Assembly: GCF_010728725.1 (NCBI RefSeq)
Contig: NZ_AP022606.1
Span: forward strand, 3,348,001-3,412,000
From: Mycobacterium branderi
GTDB taxonomy: Bacteria > Actinomycetota > Actinomycetes > Mycobacteriales > Mycobacteriaceae
DNA: 64,000 nt
Reading direction: 5' to 3'
The position numbers were made by a program, and so were the translations under genes. The notes beneath the pieces were generated by a model, which had not been told where the DNA came from, ran no database searches, and saw nothing but the letters and a program-made list of their open reading frames with translations. This document shows, one piece after another, positions 60,982-64,000 of this stretch (position 1 is the first letter of the stretch; each line of letters begins with the position of its first letter).

Positions 60982-61617
60982 ATGGCGCAGCATAAGAGAC
61001 GCCGCGGCCACCGCAGTTCCGGTGCCGCGGCCAGCCCGGCCGGTGCATGCCTGCACAGTGTCGACAGTCGTCCCTCCGTCCAGCACGACACCGGGTCTCT
61101 GTGGAATCGCCGGCGGGTGCTGCTGCTGAACTCCACCTACGAGCCGCTGACCGCGCTGCCGATGCGACGCGCGATCATCATGCTGATCTGCGGCAAGGCC
61201 GACGTCGTGCACGACGATCCGGCCGGGCCGGTCATTCACTCGGCGACCAGGGCGATCGCGGTGCCCTCGGTGATCCGGCTGCGCTGCTACGTCCGGGTGC
61301 CGTACCGCGCCCGGGTCCCGATGACCCGCGCCGCGCTGATGCACCGCGACCGGTTCTGCTGCGCCTACTGCGGCGCCAAGGCCGACACCGTCGACCATGT
61401 GGTGCCCCGCAGCCGCGGCGGCGATCACTCCTGGGAGAACTGCGTGGCGTGCTGCTCGACATGCAACCACCGCAAGGGTGACCGGCTGCTGACCGAGCTG
61501 GGCTGGTCGCTGCGGTTGGCGCCGACGTCACCGAAGGGACAGCACTGGCGACTGTTGTCGACGGTCAAGGAGCTCGACCCGGCCTGGGCGCGGTATCTGG
61601 GTGAGGGGGCCGCCTAG
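60982..61617 (+). CDS. HNH endonuclease-domain protein (Rv2469c-like)
   Basis: 211 residues from ATG 60982 with GCGGAGGA upstream. The HNH domain is C-terminal (about 133-180): CAYCG, then [11 protein letters not shown] with the His-Asp pair, [16 protein letters not shown] with the Asn, the second CxxC and the final His. The two CxxC pairs would bind structural zinc. The N-terminal 110 residues carry the conserved [11 protein letters not shown] and a short hydrophobic strand, typical of the actinobacterial HNH family that is kept as a chromosomal gene; its substrate and role are unknown. No restriction or phage genes are adjacent. Confidence 0.9.
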   Translation: MAQHKRRRGHRSSGAAASPAGACLHSVDSRPSVQHDTGSLWNRRRVLLLNSTYEPLTALPMRRAIIMLICGKADVVHDDPAGPVIHSATRAIAVPSVIRLRCYVRVPYRARVPMTRAALMHRDRFCCAYCGAKADTVDHVVPRSRGGDHSWENCVACCSTCNHRKGDRLLTELGWSLRLAPTSPKGQHWRLLSTVKELDPAWARYLGEGAA

Positions 61618-61646
61618 CTCGCTCGCGATGGGATACGGTTTGCGTC

Positions 61647-61877
61647 GTGAGCATGATGGAGATCCACCTCTACTTCGTGGGAATCCCGCTGCTGCTGGTG
61701 CTCGTACTGGTGGCCTTGATCTGGTCGCATAAGGGCGCGCACCCGGCGACCTACAAGATGTCCGAGCCGTGGACGCATCCGCCGATCCTGTGGGCTGCGA
61801 CCGACGAGAAGATCGGCGGCCACCACGGCCACGACACGGAGTTCAGCGTGGGAGGTGGCGCCAGTGGCAAGTGGTGA
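61647..61877 (+). CDS. Small membrane protein, CtaJ-like cytochrome oxidase subunit
   Basis: 76 residues from GTG 61647; TACGGT at 61634-61639 predicts a leaderless start. One N-terminal membrane segment (about 6-26, [20 protein letters not shown]), then a short hydrophilic tail rich in histidine (GGHHGHD). By gene order it matches the M. smegmatis protein reported as CtaJ in the CIII2-CIV2 supercomplex; I rely on recall for this. It overlaps the next gene by 23 bp, which is the neighbour reported as supercomplex factor PRSAF1. Confidence 0.7.
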   Translation: MSMMEIHLYFVGIPLLLVLVLVALIWSHKGAHPATYKMSEPWTHPPILWAATDEKIGGHHGHDTEFSVGGGASGKW

Positions 61878-62331
61878 AGTCGCAACCGTTGCTCCGCCCG
61901 AGCTGCCCGGCGGCTGGGTGGTCACTGCAAGCGGGCGCATCTCCGGGGTCACCGAGCCCGGAGACGTCTCGGTGCATTACCCGTTCCCGATCAAGGACCT
62001 GGTCGCCATCGACGACGCGCTGACCTACGGGTCGCGGGCAGCCGGCGCACGGTTCGCCGTCTACATCGGCGACCTGGGTGACGACACCGCCGCCCGGGCC
62101 CGCGAAATCCTGGCCAAGGTGCCGACGCCGGACAACGCGGTGCTGATCGCCGTCTCGCCCGACCAGCACGCGATCGAGGTGGTCTACGGATCGCAGGTCC
62201 GCGGCCGCGGCGCCGAATCGGCCGCGCCGCTGGGTGTGGCCGCGGCCGCCTCCGCGTTCGCCGACGGTGACCTGATCGACGGACTGGTCAGCGCGGTGCG
62301 AGTGATCAGCTCCGGCATCTCGCCGGCCTAG
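61855..62331 (+). CDS. DUF5130 protein, respiratory supercomplex-associated factor PRSAF1-like (Rv2468c-like)
   Basis: 158 residues from GTG 61855; GTG 61864 is an alternative. A TPM/DUF5130-type domain: [49 protein letters not shown], and a C-terminal helix [20 protein letters not shown] (read in parts). No membrane segment or signal. The M. smegmatis counterpart was found attached to the cytochrome bcc-aa3 supercomplex. Overlap with the CtaJ-like gene suggests both are made together. Followed by a long inverted repeat. Confidence 0.75.
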   Translation: MAPVASGEVATVAPPELPGGWVVTASGRISGVTEPGDVSVHYPFPIKDLVAIDDALTYGSRAAGARFAVYIGDLGDDTAARAREILAKVPTPDNAVLIAVSPDQHAIEVVYGSQVRGRGAESAAPLGVAAAASAFADGDLIDGLVSAVRVISSGISPA

Positions 62332-62342
62332 CCCCCTTTGGC

Positions 62343-62404
62343 CGCGAGCGTGCGCGTCTGTACACGACACGCCGACGACGCGCGGCATTTTGCGCACGCT
62401 CGCG
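62343..62404. terminator. Long inverted repeat after the DUF5130 gene, probable terminator
   Basis: Perfect 13-bp arms CGCGAGCGTGCGC (62343-62355) and GCGCACGCTCGCG (62392-62404) enclose 36 bp. It starts 12 bases after the stop codon. The arms share AGCGTGCG/CGCACGCT with the hairpin after acpS (16141-16170), so these may be copies of one dispersed mycobacterial palindrome. Confidence 0.6.
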
Positions 62405-62482
62405 AGTCAGACGGCATACGCCAACGGCACCCACACAAACCTCGACGTAGACAAATAGGGTTCGCTGCCGTCTGATCTGTGC

Positions 62483-62986
62483 ATGACCTTTCACGACGAA
62501 CGTGGCGCGGCAGCGCCCGCGTTCTTGACTCCTGAGACTCAGCAGGTGGTGCGGTTTCTGGGCGGCCTCATCCGGGTGCGGGCCGGCGGCGATGCGACGG
62601 TCGGGCAGCTGGCGATCCTGGAGCATCAGGCAGAGCGCGGCTACAACAGCCCCATGCACCGGCACAACGCCGATGAGGAGACGTTCCTTGTGCTCGACGG
62701 AGAACTACGCGTCGAGGTGAACGGCGAGGCGCAGGCCGTGGGTGCTGGTGCGGTCGCGTTTCTGCCGCGCCGGCTTCCGCACGCCTTCGTGGTGACCAGC
62801 CCCCAGGCCCGGTTCCTCACCCTGCATACCCCAGCTGGGTTCGAGCGGTTCACGCTCGCCGCCGGCACGCCGGCCGAGACCGCGGGCACGCCGGCCGCCG
62901 ACGAGTTGCCGCCCGACCCGGCGGCCCTGGCCGCGATGGCCGCGTCCTACGGCATCGAGATCGTGGGGCCACCTCCAACCCCGTGA
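62483..62986 (+). CDS. Single-domain cupin protein
   Basis: 167 residues. The cupin barrel spans about 35-125: motif 1 is HRHNADEETFLVLDGELRVEV, seen here as HRHN and EETF with metal-type His, His, Glu, and motif 2 is FLPRRLPHAFVV with the final His. This metal set fits a dioxygenase, isomerase or sensing cupin; the substrate is unknown. The alanine/proline-rich tail after 125 is not recognised. A possible TAGGGT -10 lies at 62456-62461 with a 15-nt leader. It converges on pepN, seven bases apart. No counterpart at this spot in M. tuberculosis is recalled. Confidence 0.85.
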   Translation: MTFHDERGAAAPAFLTPETQQVVRFLGGLIRVRAGGDATVGQLAILEHQAERGYNSPMHRHNADEETFLVLDGELRVEVNGEAQAVGAGAVAFLPRRLPHAFVVTSPQARFLTLHTPAGFERFTLAAGTPAETAGTPAADELPPDPAALAAMAASYGIEIVGPPPTP

Positions 62987-62993
62987 CCCATAA

Positions 62994-64000
62994 TCAGCCC
63001 GCGTCGAACCGACGCGCCCGCAGTGCCCGCTTGACACCGTCCTGCCCCTCGAGCACCAGCCTCCGCAGCGCCGGCGGCACCTCCGGGTCGGCGAGGAACT
63101 CGTCGGCGGCGGCGACACCGTCGTCGCTGATGTCCCACGACGGGTACAGGCCGATGACCACTGTCTGCGCCACCTCGCTGGACCGGCGCTCCCATACCCC
63201 GGGGATGTCGGCGAAGTAGCGCGCGGTGAACGGCTTGAGCAACTCGGCCTGTCCCGGTGAGACGATGCCGGCGATGATCGACCGGCCGGTGACGTTCGGC
63301 AGCGTGTCGTCCTCTACCACCGTCGTCCACGCCTGCTCCTTGACTGCTGGCTGCGGCCGCGCCGCGGAGGCTTGCGCGGCGTGCCGCTTGCCGGCAGCGG
63401 TCGGATCGCGCTGAACCTCGGCGTCGATGACGTCGGAGTCGACCACGCCGGATCTGGCCAGTGCGACGACGATGCGCCAGCGCAAGTCGGTATCCACATC
63501 CAGGCCGGCCAGTCCCACGTCGGCGGGATCGCCGTCCAGCAGTGCCGACAACACGTCCGAGTGCTGTTGCGAAAGCACCGACGAGCACAGCGCATTGACG
63601 AAGGCCAGCTGGTGATCGGAGCCGGCGTCGGCGCCGCGCGCCAGTTCCAGCAACCGATCCGCGAACGCCGGCCACCCTTCGGAGCTAGCCCAACCCGGCT
63701 CCGCGTAGGAGCCCAACGCGGTCTGCGCCTGCAGCAAAAGACGTTGCGCGACACCGACTTCGGTTTCGGCGACGACACCGCGTGACACGAGCGCCACGAA
63801 GTCGCGCGCCTTGAATTCGGCCTCGCGGGTCATCTCCCACGCCGCCGACCACACCAGCGTGCGAGGTAACGGCTCGGCGATGTCGGCAATCCGCTCCAAG
63901 GCAGTGTCCAGCGACGAAGGGTCGAGCCGCAGCGAGCAATAGGTCAGGTCGTTGTCGTTCACCAGTACCAGTTGTCCGCGCGAAACACCAACGAGCGCAG
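62994..64000 (-). CDS. pepN: Aminopeptidase N, C-terminal part (gene cut by window edge)
   Basis: The minus-strand frame is open to the end of the window, giving about 335 C-terminal residues; the start and the zinc-binding HEXXH region lie beyond 64000. The visible part is the helical C-terminal (ERAP1-like) domain of M1 aminopeptidases: LVLVNDNDLTYCSLRLD just after the catalytic domain, then repeated helices to LRRLVLEGQDGVKRALRARRFDAG (read in parts). It removes N-terminal residues from peptides in the cytosol. Position next to the CtaJ/DUF5130/glbO set agrees with M. tuberculosis pepN (Rv2467). Confidence 0.92.
   Translation of the reverse strand, partial: ALVGVSRGQLVLVNDNDLTYCSLRLDPSSLDTALERIADIAEPLPRTLVWSAAWEMTREAEFKARDFVALVSRGVVAETEVGVAQRLLLQAQTALGSYAEPGWASSEGWPAFADRLLELARGADAGSDHQLAFVNALCSSVLSQQHSDVLSALLDGDPADVGLAGLDVDTDLRWRIVVALARSGVVDSDVIDAEVQRDPTAAGKRHAAQASAARPQPAVKEQAWTTVVEDDTLPNVTGRSIIAGIVSPGQAELLKPFTARYFADIPGVWERRSSEVAQTVVIGLYPSWDISDDGVAAADEFLADPEVPPALRRLVLEGQDGVKRALRARRFDAG

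Noticed and set aside
60449..61048. Longer GlbO of 199 residues
   Set aside because: Truncated haemoglobin O begins close to SFYDAVGG; the added N-terminus overlaps the HNH gene promoter and has no globin features.

Overview
The window is a high-GC actinobacterial chromosome segment from a Mycobacterium. From position 5267 onward, most of the gene content and order matches, in inverted orientation, the M. tuberculosis block running from Rv2525c through fas and acpS to pepN. Other mycobacterial marks are a single-chain type I fatty acid synthase, a branched-chain keto-acid operon under a BkaR-like repressor, tandem wax-ester/diacylglycerol acyltransferases, truncated haemoglobin O, respiratory supercomplex accessory proteins, and copies of a MIRU-type repeat. 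It is not M. tuberculosis itself: several genes are inserted, and fadD35 and scoAB are missing from the bka locus. Gene names rest on recall of protein families and M. tuberculosis gene order; no search was run.

Layout. 1-5138: an accessory region holding a partial unknown gene, a Ser/Thr kinase paralogue that has lost its catalytic base, a divergently oriented Fic protein with its own paired operators, and an intact transmembrane Ser/Thr kinase. 5267-16135: a Tat-exported DUF1906 protein, then fas-acpS. 16205-19208: an M20 peptidase, Bcp peroxiredoxin, a small DUF3618 membrane protein, a VapBC module and tRNA-Lys. 19352-23423: a lipoprotein L,D-transpeptidase, a Rieske oxygenase/reductase/TetR cluster and tRNA-His. 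23458-28752: oligoribonuclease, a HerA/DUF853 ATPase, an SDR, an MFS transporter and a proline-rich membrane protein. 28760-38844: a BkaR-like regulator and the accD1-accA1-fadE19-MaoC-citE-bkdABC operon for leucine and branched-chain keto-acid breakdown. 38815-48436: enoyl-CoA hydratase, two WS/DGAT paralogues flanking a LipQ-like esterase, and PlsC and PlsB2 acyltransferases, together a glycerolipid/triacylglycerol locus. 48456-58879: a CopD-CtaG protein, SSB paralogue, EttA-like ABC-F ATPase, 180-kDa NAD-glutamate dehydrogenase, a thioesterase and an unknown protein. 58884-64000: alpha-glucosidase, GlbO, HNH endonuclease, CtaJ-like and PRSAF1-like proteins, a cupin and the C-terminal part of PepN.

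Regulatory DNA is readable at several points. There are two identical 27-bp palindromes spaced 41 bp apart at the Fic gene. A dyad at vapBC is centred on the -10 box. A palindrome between the Rieske and TetR genes contains both divergent -10 boxes. Two concentric dyads lie between bkaR and accD1. Many genes have a TAnnnT -10 box placed for leaderless transcription. Three MIRU-type repeats sit at translationally coupled gene junctions, and a fourth degenerate copy lies in frame inside fas.

The strongest candidate for an undescribed system is the pseudokinase-Fic-kinase locus at 563-5138. It may be an autoregulated signalling module combining AMP transfer and phosphotransfer; this is inference from gene order and motifs.
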